Positions 26,801 through 38,903 of a stretch of DNA of 64,000 nucleotides are shown one piece after another; within the stretch, counting starts at the first letter, position 1; each line of letters begins with the position of its first letter. The position numbers and the translations under genes are program-made. Origin of the DNA: Aquanectria penicillioides. Taxonomy: Eukaryota; Ascomycota; Sordariomycetes; Hypocreales; Nectriaceae. The notes beneath the pieces were generated by a model, which did no database searches, was not told where the DNA came from, and was given only the letters and a program-made list of their open reading frames with translations. The stretch lies in NCBI GenBank assembly GCA_003415625.1, contig PYIU01000002.1, positions 992,001-1,056,000 of the forward strand. The letters run 5' to 3'.

Positions 26801-27899
26801 TAAATATAAAGGCTTTTATTAATCTTTAGGGAATATATATTTAATATATTAGGCACTGCCTAATAGCTTTTATAATGCTCCTTTTTGCATTTTATTAATA
26901 GTACTTTTTAAAGAAAAGTATATAAATAGCATTATAACTATAATGCCCTCTATTAATATAGTATAATTTAATTAAATCCTTTTAAATATCTTTCTTTTTT
27001 ATAATTAACCTTAAGTTGCCTTTTTATTCTTTAGCCCTAATCTATAAGTAGCTACCTTTTATAAAGTGTTTTTTAGCCTTTAGCTATAAGCATTAATAAT
27101 TCTATAGGGTAATACCTATTAGCCTTTTTAATAAAAGTAAGTATTCCCCTAATTGCAATAAAGGTCTACTATAATTCTTTCTTAACTCTATTAGTTTATT
27201 TTTAATTTTAATAATATTAAGATAAGCATTAATAAACTCTTTAATATTACCTTTAGCCTTTTGGTCTATTTAATTAAATACTTTTAGACCTTTTTTAAAT
27301 AGCCTATTAGCTATATTATTTTTATTTTTAAAAATATATTAAATAGTAAAGTTAAATAATAGAATATAATTAATCTATTAAATAACTATTATATTAGGGA
27401 TATTACTAGCTCTATTATTAAGCTAGTAAACTAAAACTTAAAAATCTATCTTTAAGATAAAGGGCAATCTATATATATAGCTATAAAGGCATTTAATTTT
27501 ATATAATATACTTTTGCATTTAAGTTTAATAGCATTATACTTTTATTCTATAGAAGTCTAAAGACTAAATTTATACTTTATTAAATGCCTTTTCCCCTTT
27601 ATTATTTGCATTAATACTGCACCTTAGCCTTCTTTACTAGCATTAATTATAAGGATAACCTTCTTAAATCCTTTAAAAAGGTCTAATATTGCTAGAATAG
27701 AAATAGAGATTATCTTTTCTTTAAAAACTACTATAGTATTAGCTTATTCTTTACCCTATATCTATATAGCATTCTTTCTTAATAATTAAATAAAAGGTCT
27801 AGCAATTTAAGTATATCTTTTAATTTAAATTTAATAATAGCCTATAATTCCTAAAAATACTTTAACTTACTTTAGGTTATAATATCTTTTTTACTTATT

Positions 27900-28400
27900 A
27901 ATCTTAATTACTTTTTTCTTTATTAGCTGCCTTTTAGCTATACTATATAAATATTTAATAATAACTATAATATACTAATAGAACTTTAACTTCTCTATAG
28001 AAATTGTATACTTAAATAGCTTAATGTTTAAAAGAGTTTTATTTAAATTAATTAAATGCTTTAAGATAAATTTCTATATGCTAAAGAGTACTTTCTCCCT
28101 ATTATACTTAATCTTTAGTTCTTTAATAGTAATATTATTTAAAAAGGCTTAATAGACTTTTAGTAATAGATTAAAGAGAATTTTAATTATAATCCTTAAG
28201 AACTATACTATTAAATTAGTTCCTTTTTGCAGTAAGATATATATTTTAAGAAGCTTTAGTAATATATTAAAAGTTATTAAATCCTAACTTTTTTCTGCTA
28301 AGAAAATCTAATTATATTCTAAAAAGAAATCTAAAAAAGTTAGGATTTTATATATTTTAAATTTAGCTAAAAATTTATTAGCTTTTAAAGAAATTAATCT
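27900..28400 (-). pseudogene. Reverse transcriptase relic of the 12.4-kb Gypsy element
   Basis: The minus strand reads FLAKFKIYKILTFLDFFSEYD, then AFLNNITIKELKIKY at 28148-28104, then KFILKHLINLNKTLLNIKL and KLKFYxYIIVI. The order and spacing match the palm and thumb of a fungal Gypsy lineage whose active site is FxDD followed by a VKGPKTKY-like stretch. The Asp pair is now Asn-Asn, and several stops are present. Confidence 0.7.
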
Positions 28401-31400
28401 ATTTTATATTATATATATATTATATCTTTTAGCTAAATTAATTAAGTAAAGTCTACTATTCTTTTTTACTATTAATATATATAAGTTTTAGTAAGCAATA
28501 TAAAACTCTTAAAGGATTCCTTTCTTTATTTAAGTTTTTAGCAATTTAATAACTTTCTTTTTTAATCCTTTAGGGATTAAAATATTTTCTATTTATTAGG
28601 CTTTATATTTAGTTATTTTAATAATCTATAAAGAGGCTACTTTAGGGTCTAGTCTCCTATACTCCTTAAAATCTTAAGCAAGTACTGCTTTTTTATTATA
28701 AAGAATTTCCAAAAGAATACTTCTCTTTTTATTAGTAAGGATCCCTTCTATTTAATTAATTACTTTCTAAAGTCTTTCTTTATATAGCCTTAATCCTTTA
28801 GCTATTTTAAAGAATTTAGGTATTAAAAGCTTTAAGTACTTAAACTTCTCTTTAAGGTCTTTCTTTACTTTCTTTTATCTTTTCTTCTTTTAATATAGAT
28901 CCCCTTTAGGGATAGATCCATTTAATAGAATATTATTTTTAAGATATATTTTATTAGCTTTTTATTTATATATTATATTAATAAGTGCTACTTCCCCTTT
29001 TTAGTATGCAGTTAATTATAGCTTTTTCTTTATCTTTATTACCTTTATATAGTTAATCTTTAATTAATTTCTAACTATTAATTGAATTATTGCTTTTATT
29101 AATACTTTATTTAATTATTTAATTAAATGCTTATTATTATCTTTTTTTAGACTCTATAATTTTATTAATCTAAAAGAACTTTAGGAATTTATTTTTAGTT
29201 GCCTTAAGTAGTCTTTATATTTCTTAAGGTATTCTATTTAATATTTCTAGTAATAGGCATAATAATCTTAATTAAGCTAAATTAATATTATAGAAGTATT
29301 TCTCCTTTTAGAAATATATAATTAAATATAACTTTAGTAGCCTTAATAAAGGGCATTTCTAAAATAAAAGGAATAAAAATATATTCTTTTAAAGCAATAT
29401 AAAATCTTTATGCTATTTAAATATTTTTAAGAAATAGCTTAATATTTACTTCTTTATGCATTTAGATTTAATTATTAAAATAAAATATAGTAAAAGCTTC
29501 TATAGGCTTTACTTTTAGCTTGCATTTTTATGCTATTTTATTAAAGATAATATTTCCTTTTAACTTAAAATCCACTAAAGCTTTTTAAATTATTCTATTA
29601 GGATTACTTAACTTTACTTAAATTTTTAGTAGTTTTTAGCATTAAGCTAAAGTTCTTTAATACTATTAGTTTAAAATGTTTATATAGACTATTAAATGCA
29701 TTTAATTAAATATAACTTTTCCCTCTTTAATTATTATATAGCTAATATTAACTTTATTAATACTTCCTTAATCCTTAATAAGGTATTCTTTAGGCAATAG
29801 TATATAATAAGGTTTAGATTCCTTCTTAATTAATATACTATTAATACTATACTGCTTAACAATATAATTAAAGTACTTCTTTAAGAATATTGCTTTTAAA
29901 TTATTAATTATAATTAAATTAGCAGCTTGCTAAATCTATCTCTTTTTAAGTAAGGGTCTAGATTTTATCTATTTAATTTCTTTTATTCCCTTTATATAAT
30001 TAAAAACTATCTTTAAGATATTATTACCTAAAGGAGGGTTAAGGGTAATTAAGTCCTTAATAGTTATTTAGACTTTTAATTTTACTACCTTTTTATAAAC
30101 TTATCTTTTTATTTAAATAACTTTAAGCATTTAATTAAAAGCATTTTAATCCTTTTCTTTAAGGATAATATTGGCAATCTCCCTATTCTTAATAAGTTCT
30201 TTATTTATAACCTAAATAAAAGACTAAATTCCCTTTTCCTTTTCTTAATTAATTAATTTCTCTTTTAATTTTACTTTTATATATTTTATAGTATTAGTTT
30301 TTAATATAATATTAGCAATAAAAGAGTTATTAATCGATTCTATAGCTTAATTATTAATAAGAATGCAGTTAACTTTAGGTTTTTAGGTCTCCTTAAGGGA
30401 ATTCCTATTAAGCATTAAAGAGCTATACTTTAGTTAGTTAGTATACTTAAGGAAGTCTTTAATTAAATGCTTCTCTTTTTTAGTAACTTACTATTTCTAT
30501 GCATTTAGCTTATTTACTATTATAATTTTAGCTTAGCTATAAATCTTAAAGGTAGAGAATTTTAAGATCTATAAAATAATTATTTTTTTTATTTCTTTTT
30601 TAATAGCAAGCTTATATACTAGTTTTAAGGGTAGTAAGAGTTTCTATTGCCTTATTTAAATAAAGCTAGTATTGCTATTATAGTTTATAAATTCCTTCCT
30701 TTTATTTTCTATAAAAAGTAAGCAATAGTTTAGAAAATGCCTTACTTTTATATAATAGAAGTACTTTAAATCCCTATTATAACTTGCATTAATATAAAAG
30801 TTATAATAGGGATATATATAATTAAATTCTTTTATTTAATTAAGGTTGTTTTTAATTAATAATAATAATTCTATTTTTAGTTAATTAATCTTTTAGTATA
30901 TAATCCTTTTTGATTTCTATAATTTATTTATAATATTTTAGGCTATATTAATTTATAGCTTCTTTATTTCTTTAGTAAAAAGACTTAACTTCCCTTTTAA
31001 GCTTTAAATAGGGTTAGGGAACTTAAGCTCTTAATGCTAAAGCTAATTTTAATAAGCAAAAGGTTTTTTAATTTTCCTAAAATATCTAAAGTTATTATCC
31101 TTCCCTTCTATCTAAAAGATTTAAATTCCTTTCTTAGCATTAAGGAAGTTTTTAATTAGTTTAATTATCTCTTTATACCTTATTATTCTTAAGGTATTTA
31201 GGTATTTCCCTTTCTATTAATAGATATTAATAATAATATTTTTTAATATAGCATTATAGATAGCTTAAGCCTATACTATAAAAGCCTTTTAGCTAATAGA
31301 ATTTACTTTTCTATTAAATTAGGCATACTTTATAAGCCACTAAAGGATAACTCTATACTCTATAAACTAAATTAAAGTTATATTTATTTACTAAAGCTTA

Positions 31401-32691
31401 TTTTTAGATAGATTTAATTGATTTAAATTTTAGTATTTAAAGGTTTTTAAAAGGTTTTACTTTATAGCTGCCTAATTATTGCCTTTTAGTGAGTTTATAA
31501 TATCTTAAGATACTTTAAAGGTTATATAGTATATTAGAGCTTTACCCTTTATACTATTTATAACTCTTTAGCTAATTATAAATCTATTATATAATTTAAG
31601 GAAATATATAATATTCCTTTTATTAAAAATTGTATTAAGCAATTAAATAGGGGTAATAGTTGCTTTTATTATTTTAGCTAATATATTTAATTTATTCTCT
31701 TTAAGAATGTTAGTATTAATAGTACTAATTAATTTAAAAAGGATAGTTAAAGATTATTAACTATATTAACTCTTTTTGCTTTTAATAGGGCTTGGGGGTT
31801 TAATTGCATTTAATTAAATATTCCCTTTATTTTTTTATTTAAGGGTATTAGTAAATTATAGTTATTAGGATTCCTATAATAAGTATTTTAATATATATAT
31901 ATAGGGAAGTGTAGGCTAGCTATCTAACTCTTAGGGTTATAAATTATAATAAAATAATATATATATATAATAAAAAAATAAAATAATAAAATAAATTAAA
32001 ATATATATTAAGATAATTAAAAAAAGTAAAGAAAAAAATAGTAATATTGTATTTAATAAAGCTTTATTTTAATAAATTTAAATTAGCTTTTTAAAGTTAA
32101 TAATAATAAATAAAATAGTTAATTAAAATAGTAGTAAATATATATATATACCCTTTAGCTAAAGTCTAAAGATTAATAAAAATAATAAAAATTTCCTATT
32201 CTTTATAATTAATTAAGGGTTAAATAATCTTCTTCTTCCTTTTCCTTCTCCTTTTTTAGTTTATAAATTAAGCTTTTAGCAGTCTTAAGTATACTTTAAT
32301 ATTTAAAAGTATTTAATTAAATGCTTATATATTATTTACACTATTATTTTGCCTTATATGCCTTTATGCTAATATATTAGCACTATATTAAATTATTGAA
32401 TTTTTCTATATATTTGCCTTAACTATAATAGTAGGTTTTCTTTTTTTAAAATATAAACTTATATTAGTATCTTTACTTACCTTTAGTATTATTTTTAATT
32501 CTAGCGCCCTTTATTTTTATAGAAGTAATAGGTTTTTTAGTATTTAGGAATTCTTAAATCTTTATAATTAATTGTTCACTACTTCTTTAGGTTTTTAATA
32601 ATAGCTTAAAAGTATTACTAAAAAGTTTAATTAAATACTTTAGTATTTTTTTAAATAACTTAAAGGCTTCTTTTTACTATAACCTTTAAAT

Positions 32692-33073
32692 ATATTAATG
32701 GATAGAGATATTAGCCAAAATATATACCCTACCCAAAAGGGTATAGGGTAAGTAAGTTTAATTAAAGATTAAATAGCCTTTTTAAGTAGCTATAAATAAT
32801 TTAAAAGAGTATTAAAGCATTTAATTAAATGCTTTAAAGTGTCCCTTAAAGAAAAGAAAGAAAGAAAATAGGGCAGAAAGTTATAAATAAAGTAATATTA
32901 TAAGGGGCTGCATTAGGACTTTAATAGGGTCTAAATGCAAGGAATTTAGAATTTTAAAAATAAAAATTGGTTAAAGAAAACTGCCTATTTATTTCCTATA
33001 TCTTTAAGGTCCCTTTTATCTTTTTAACCAACCTAATAATAGATTGATCTACATTACCCTAAACCTTAATTTA
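32692..33073 (-). repeat. 5' LTR of the 12.4-kb Gypsy element (element orientation)
   Basis: This is the direct repeat of 20663-21044. It is followed by ATAAT (33074-33078), matching 20658-20662. The equal length of the two LTRs argues that the element is structurally whole despite its decay. Confidence 0.85.
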
Positions 33074-33078
33074 ATAAT

Positions 33079-33280
33079 TATATTAAAATTAATAGCTTAG
33101 CTATAGGTAATAATTAATTATATATTAAACTCTACTTAATTTATATCTTAAGACTACTGTAATAATAGGTCCTAAGGTATAAATGTACTTATAGATTATT
33201 AACCTTTACTTAAGAAATATAGAGGCTAACTATTTAAGAGTACTATTTATTATATAATCTATATATATAATAATATTAAG
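33079..33280. repeat. Right half of the dispersed repeat block
   Basis: This matches 6957-7166 and directly continues the block interrupted at 20662. Confidence 0.7.
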
Positions 33281-35451
33281 TATTAAATATCTATAGATTT
33301 TAAGGTTAAAAGCATTTATTTATATTAAATAAAAAAAGTATAATAGATTTAAGAAAATATTGCTTTATAATTAAAAAGGAATTTTTATAGAATTTTAAAA
33401 AACTAAAGTATATAGGATTTAAAACCTTAAAATAAAGAAAGTTATTATAATAATATATATAGTATTCTATAAGCCTATTTTATTGCTTATAGCAAAAGGT
33501 AAAAAGATTATTTAATTATAGCTAAAAGAAGTATTTAATAACTTTAAAAGATACTTTATAATATTAATAATAGCTATAAAGAAGTAAATTTTAACTATTT
33601 ATATTAATATTAATTTAGCTATAGTCTATAATGCCTTTAATTAATTAAATACTAACCTTTAAAAAGAAGCATTCTTTAAGGAGATTTATATTTTTATTAA
33701 TAAAGGCATATTTAAATTTATCCTAAAAAAGGAGTTATTAAAAGGTAAAAGACTATTTATAGTAAAGTAAATAAATTAATATAAAAGAAATAAAAATAAT
33801 ATAATAGTTATATATAAAGCTTAACTTATAGTATATAGCTTTATATAAAAAAAAGGCATTAATTATTAAAAGACCTTTTTTTTAACTATAAAAATTAACT
33901 TTTAAAGAATACTATTTACTTATATTATATAAATTAAAAAGAAGCTATTATAAAATAATATAATTATAGTATATTTAAATAAAGAGCTAAAAGAAAATAT
34001 TTATATTATAACCTTTTTTTTACTTAATAAATTCTTTAAGGATCTAAAGTATAAATACTTAATTAAAAAAGTAAACTATAAATAAAGCATTAAGTATATT
34101 ATATAATTACTTATAGCTCTATATAGCCTTAAATAAAGTGCCTAATAATAGCAAAAAAAACTAAAAAAGATACTTAATAAATTAAGCCTTAAGAGGCTAT
34201 AAAGCAATACTATAATTTATATAAACTAAATAAAAAAGATTATTATAGCTATATATATAAATAATATATTTATAGTTATTAATAATAATAAAAATATAAT
34301 TATTTTTATTAATAAATTTATATAAAAAGTAAAGATAAAGTTATTTAAATTTCTTAAGCTTTTTCTAAATATAGCTATTATAGCAAAAGAAAATAAATTA
34401 TTTATATTATTATAAAGAAATTATATAATAAATATCTTTAAGCAATTTAAATACTTTAATTATAAAGCTATAAATATATTAATAGAAATAAAAACCTATT
34501 ATTTAATTAAAGCAATTAATATCCTTAATATAAAGGCTATTAATAAAGAATATATATTAATAGTAAAAAAGTTAATTATTTTTTATAATAAAGCTAGCTT
34601 AATTTAGCCTTTATATATAGTCTTTAAATATACTTTTTAAATAGCTTAAATAAATAATAACTTAAAGCTATAAAAAAAATACTATAATATATTAAAAAAA
34701 GCCTTAATTACTTTATTTATTATTATTGCCTTAAAAAAGAGTTATATAGCAATCTATTTAATCTTTATAGCTACTATAACTTTAACTATATTAATTATTT
34801 AAAAATAATATAATTAATTAAAAAATATATATTTTTTATAAATAAAGGCTTAATTATATAATTTAATAAATATTAAAAACTATAATAAAGTTCTTAATAA
34901 AAGCTAAATACTATATATTAATAAAAATAGTATTATAAATTATATAAATAAAAAGCTTTATAAAAAAACTTAATAGCTTATTAATTGCTTTAATAATAAT
35001 CTTTATAAATAATTAAAGTACTATAAAGCTAATATATAATTTTAAATTTTATATTTATATAAAGTATATTTAAATATAATATTATTTTATAAAAAAAGCT
35101 ATTAAAAATAATATAATTAAACTATAATATATTTTTTTTATTAAAAATATTATTAATATATTTATAAAGCTATTAATAGATTTATTATATTATTTTTTAT
35201 TAATACCTTAAAATTAAAATTAAAATTAAAAAAAGTACTATACTAAAAATATTAAAATAAATATAAATAATGCCTATAAAAGCTTATAGTAATACTTTTA
35301 GCTATAATAAAAAAGTTTTACTTAAGTAAATAATTGCCTTAATAATAAAAAAAAATAACTCTATAATTATATAAAGAATATATATATAAAGAAGGTTAAA
35401 ATAGCCTTATAATAGCACCTAAAAATAAGCCCTTAATTAAGCTTAAAGGGA
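33281..35451 (+). mobile_element. RIP-degraded Ty1/Copia retrotransposon, 3' part
   Basis: The plus strand reads as Copia reverse transcriptase. From 33672 to 33894 it shows KGIFKFILKKELLKGKR, YKAQLIV and a KGINYxKTFF stretch. At 34248-34289 it shows AIYINNIFIVINNN, the counterpart of the Copia IYVDDLLI motif with both Asp turned to Asn. Further on, NYIINIFKQFKYFNYKA fits the following Copia block. Near 35440-35451 a purine-rich AAAGGGAG precedes the presumed 3' LTR. The 5' half is missing or unreadable; the 12.4-kb Gypsy insertion lies just to the left. Stops occur throughout. Confidence 0.75.
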
Positions 35452-35640
35452 GTATTAATAGATATAGCAGTTAGGCAAAAGTAGTTATTGCTATAGATAT
35501 AGCGGCTGGCCATAAGCTAACCTTAGGGGCCTTATGGGCCTAGGTCTTAAGGCCACATATCCTCATAAGGGAATCCCTACACTATAAATAGGTAATTGCA
35601 TTCTGCGACCACTATCTAGCTATTCCTTACGAATCCTAAT
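35452..35640 (+). repeat. Presumed 3' LTR of the Copia element, right border uncertain
   Basis: The sequence starts TATTAATAGATATAGC right after the polypurine tract, the usual Copia arrangement (TG...). It is GC-richer and less mutated than the DNA to its left, and has a TATA-like CTATAAATAG at 35582-35591. No second LTR is in the window, so the right end is a guess. Ordinary genomic DNA starts within or just after it. Confidence 0.4.
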
Positions 35641-37072
35641 TGATCTAGACCGACCCATTGCGCATGTCGCCCGCTGTGACCGTCCCTGCGCGTGCCTGTA
35701 TATTGTTTACAAAAATACTGAGGTGTGAGTGAGACTTTAGTTTTTACTTTGTCTTGGTTTGCGATCTGGTTATTTAGGCCTTCAGATTGGATCCCCCTCG
35801 GTGCCGTCAAATGTTGCGCAATTTCTCCAGGGTTTCCCTAAGCGCACTATTAGTCGAGCATCTTCTGCCCTGTATCTAGGCATGCAACTAGGTAATGACG
35901 AAAGTCCAATGAGCCAAGAAAGCTCCTCATCGCCTCTGGCATACAGGGTAGCAAGGCATGTTTAGAGGGAACGCCTCCGAATGACGTGGATAGGCACGGG
36001 TGGGCGCGGATTGTCTTGCATTAAGTGGACAAGGGGCGTGACCCCTGTGCATGAGGCATTGATGATTCGCGCCCAATTTAAGACAGGTTACAGAGTTCGT
36101 GGCTATAAATACAAGGGAAAATTAAGGACAGAGACGGCGAGAGAAGGGCGCTCTGTATTTGAGACTTTTGTCCTGGGGATTGAGGAATGCGTACATTGCC
36201 ATGGTGACTGAAAGCGGCGGTCCCGGGTAGGGACTTTGGGGATGGGCTGCGTACGAAAAACATCAAAGACTCAAAATGACAACAAATGACCCCTCCTTCC
36301 TTGTGACGTGGGAGTGCTGATTATTAGGAGGTCTCGGCAGGTGGTAGGTGGCATGTGGCTCGGAGGCAGGTACCTGCGGTACCCACGACACCCAGGCAGA
36401 AAGAATGAACTGGCAGGATCACGTGACGGACAAGGGGCATCCTGTGTCACCCAATCAATGGTAGGGTTGGGAAGGAACTGTAACGCCCTGTTGCCCATGG
36501 CTGCCAGATACCATCCCGAATCAGGATTAGTGGCTGATGTCGGGTCAAGGAGAATGGGGCGGCTTGCCAACCCGCGAAGTGTCGCATCAACACCGACCCG
36601 TCACGAGCCAAAACAGAACCGCAACCTTTCATCATTGCGGTTTCGCTCCTTCGCAACACCGCGCCCCAGCGGCCGCTCTCTACTAACCAACAGCTTCACA
36701 GGTAACAGCAACAGCACAGGTAAGTCTCGGGCTGCTGCTGCGAAGGCCGTGATTCCATCCCAGCGGGCGGCTTCTTTGACAAACGTCGGCTGCTCGGTAT
36801 CGGTGAGTGAGTGTGATGTGGCCCTGCAATCTGCTGGTCCCCCGCCTGTTCGAAGACCCCCCGACTAACGATGCATGCCTCTCCAGATATCGTCGATCGC
36901 ACTCAGTATACCTCTGCGGTGTCATCATTTGATTCGATTTGGACCCCGACTTCCACCGCCTAACGTCGCTGGTTTCTTGATTGCCACTCCACTTCTCCTT
37001 GTCCACCGCATTCACTCATGCGATCAAGCACGACCCGCTCCGTCTAACTGATCCGAGTCGCAACCAACCACC
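35641..37072. other. Intergenic region and nudE 5' leader
   Basis: There is no recognised gene. Overlapping open frames on both strands between 35759 and 37015, the longest 186 codons at 36308-36868, resemble no family I know and overlap each other in the manner of chance frames. The right part should hold the nudE promoter and leader. A TCACGTGA box lies at about 36419-36426. Confidence 0.5.
36720..36886 (+). other. Candidate intron in the nudE 5' leader
   Basis: A donor GTAAGT at 36720 pairs with the branch-like GACTAACG at 36863-36870 and the acceptor CTCCAG ending at 36886. The spacing suits a 167-nt fungal intron, and it lies about 190 bp upstream of the nudE start codon. There is no transcript evidence. 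Confidence 0.45.
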
Positions 37073-38903
37073 ATGGCATCCGAGCCTCCATCATCGCCGC
37101 CAGGCGAGGCCACCAGCGCCGAAGATGCCGTTTCCTGGTACAAGGCGCAATACGAGCAGCTCGAAATGGAGCTGGCTGAGTTCAGAGAGTCCAGCAAGGA
37201 ACTCGAGCAGGAACTGGAGAAGGATATCGACCGTGCGGAGAAGCAGGAGCGCATTCTGCAAGAAAAGGCCGAAACCCTTGCCTTTGAGGTCGAAGAGTGG
37301 AAGGTACGTGCCGGATCCCTTCGTGACCGCCGTCGCCTCGTCGAGGACGGCACGGTGTCGCAGTGGGCTTTGCTGACCCAATGATTGTTTGATCTGTACA
37401 GAGGAAATACAAGGAGTCCAAGACGGAGGCTAGCGCAGCTCAAAATCAGCTCGAAAAGGAAATCACCACGCTACGAGACTCAAATCGAACCCTTCAGCTT
37501 AAGTTGCGGGATATCGAAGTCGCAAACGACGACTTTGAGCGACAGGCGCGCAACACCACATCTTCCCTGGAAGACATGGAATCCAAGTACAACCAGGCTA
37601 TCGAGCGAGCTGTCATGATGGAGGAGGAGATTAAAATGGGCGAGCAGGAGCGAGAGCAGCTGCGTATTGAGTCACAGCGCCTGCGTGAAGAATTGGGCGA
37701 CCTCAAGATTGAGGCCGAACTCTTGCAAGACAAGCTCAAAAAGCAAGAGTCGCGCCACCTCTCCACCATTTCAACCGACTTGTCCATTCTCGGATCGCCT
37801 ACCTTTGACAAGAACCTCGACCACTCACCTGGCTCAACCGCTAGCTCTCCTCTCATCACCACACCTCCCGAAGCCAAGTCGCCCATGCCCTCCGATTCTG
37901 TCTCAGAGCTGCGTGACCCTCCCTCGCCGCCAATGTCCGACGCCTCGGCTCCTTTGCCCAAGGTCTCAGCCACCAGGACTCCCGCCCCGACCAAACCACG
38001 ACGAACTCGCCTTCCTTCTGCCGACAATAGCATTACTCCGAAGCCACGAGCAAAGCCTCCTACCTCATCTACCCGGGCGCCAGGTAGCCGTATTTCCACC
38101 GGTGGCACAACTATCCGAACACCGGCGAACCGCAATGTTGGACCTCGCTCGGCATCTCACAGAGTCGCTACAACGAACTCTCTATCGCACATTCGTTCTC
38201 TTACAGCCCAGATGCAGCGCCTCGAAGCCCGCGTGCACTCTGTACGGTCTAAACTTCCCGGACCGACACATACCCTCCTCGCGCTTCACCTCGGTCCTCA
38301 GTTCACGGTGGTGCCCAAGTGCCTCCGACGGTTACGATCCGGTCTCGCAAGCGCACTGTGGGGTCTACGACTTCTTCCATTGCTGGTGACGATACCACCC
38401 CCACAAACAGCCAAACTTCTGGAACATCCAAAGGCAGCCACGTTCCTCGACTTAGCACTTCGGGAGTGAGCCGCCTGTCATTTGGACCATTGCCTAACCG
38501 GGGCCCAGAGTCAGAGATCAGCCGGCCGAGTTCGCGGGCCAGTGTCTCGTCTTATGCCCGACCCCCATCCCGAACCGACATGATTCCACGCCCAGCTTCC
38601 CGCACATCGCTCACTGGAGCAAGGACTCCCATGGGTAGACCTAGGTCTTCGCTTGGGGGCTCTATCCACGGCCACTCTGCCAGCATCAGCCGGATTGATC
38701 TGACAGAGGAGGACGAGGGCGAGTTTAGGACACCAAGCCGACGGGGCACCTACTCAAAGCTCGAGCTTGACGGAAGCACTGGCAGTGCAATCCCAATGCC
38801 GTCAACTCGACGCCAGAGTGGCGGCCGCCGAACCAGCAACGGCCCGTCCAGAGCAAGTATATCCAGCCAGAGGAAGTTGAGCGACCTAGGGGAGACTTAT
38901 TGA
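37073..38903 (+). CDS. nudE: Nuclear distribution protein NudE (dynein/LIS1 pathway), with one frame break
   Basis: NudE binds LIS1 (NudF) and dynein to move nuclei along microtubules. The start at 37073 sits in CCACCATGG. Exon 1 (37073-37303, 77 codons) and exon 2 (37402-38903) are joined across a 98-nt intron, GTACGT...TACAG. Residues about 20-200 form the long N-terminal coiled coil that defines the family ([20 protein letters not shown] near the start, [20 protein letters not shown] at the exon junction). The C-terminal half is a Ser/Pro/Arg-rich tail with [11 protein letters not shown] and [20 protein letters not shown] segments seen in other fungal NudE proteins. The frame shifts by one base at about 38273-38275: a run of three C should be four for the THT-PPRASPR segment to stay open. 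With that base the protein would be about 577 residues. Sequencing error is the likely cause. Confidence 0.85.

Larger units (their letters stand above)
20663..33073 (-). mobile_element. RIP-degraded 12.4-kb Ty3/Gypsy LTR retrotransposon, structurally complete
   Basis: Paired direct repeats of 382 bp (20663-21044 and 32692-33073) and a 5-bp ATAAT duplication bound the element. The internal minus strand shows a reverse transcriptase relic (about 28400-27900) and an integrase relic (about 26800-26427), in Gypsy order. The active-site equivalent reads FLNN at 28145-28134. The element is long for its class. About 5 kb lie between the integrase relic and the 3' LTR (26427 down to 21045), where I recognise no domain. 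About 4 kb upstream of the RT should hold gag and protease but are unreadable. Short palindromes of the form ATTTAATTAAATGC recur throughout. All frames are broken by stops. Confidence 0.85.

Noticed and set aside
36308..36868. 186-codon plus-strand frame upstream of nudE
   Set aside because: There is no family resemblance, several other frames overlap it on both strands, and it spans the likely nudE leader intron donor.
38242..38301. Possible GTACGG...CCTCAG intron that might explain the nudE frame change
   Set aside because: Its length is 60 nt, a multiple of three, so removing it would not change frame. It would also delete the conserved VRSKLP segment.
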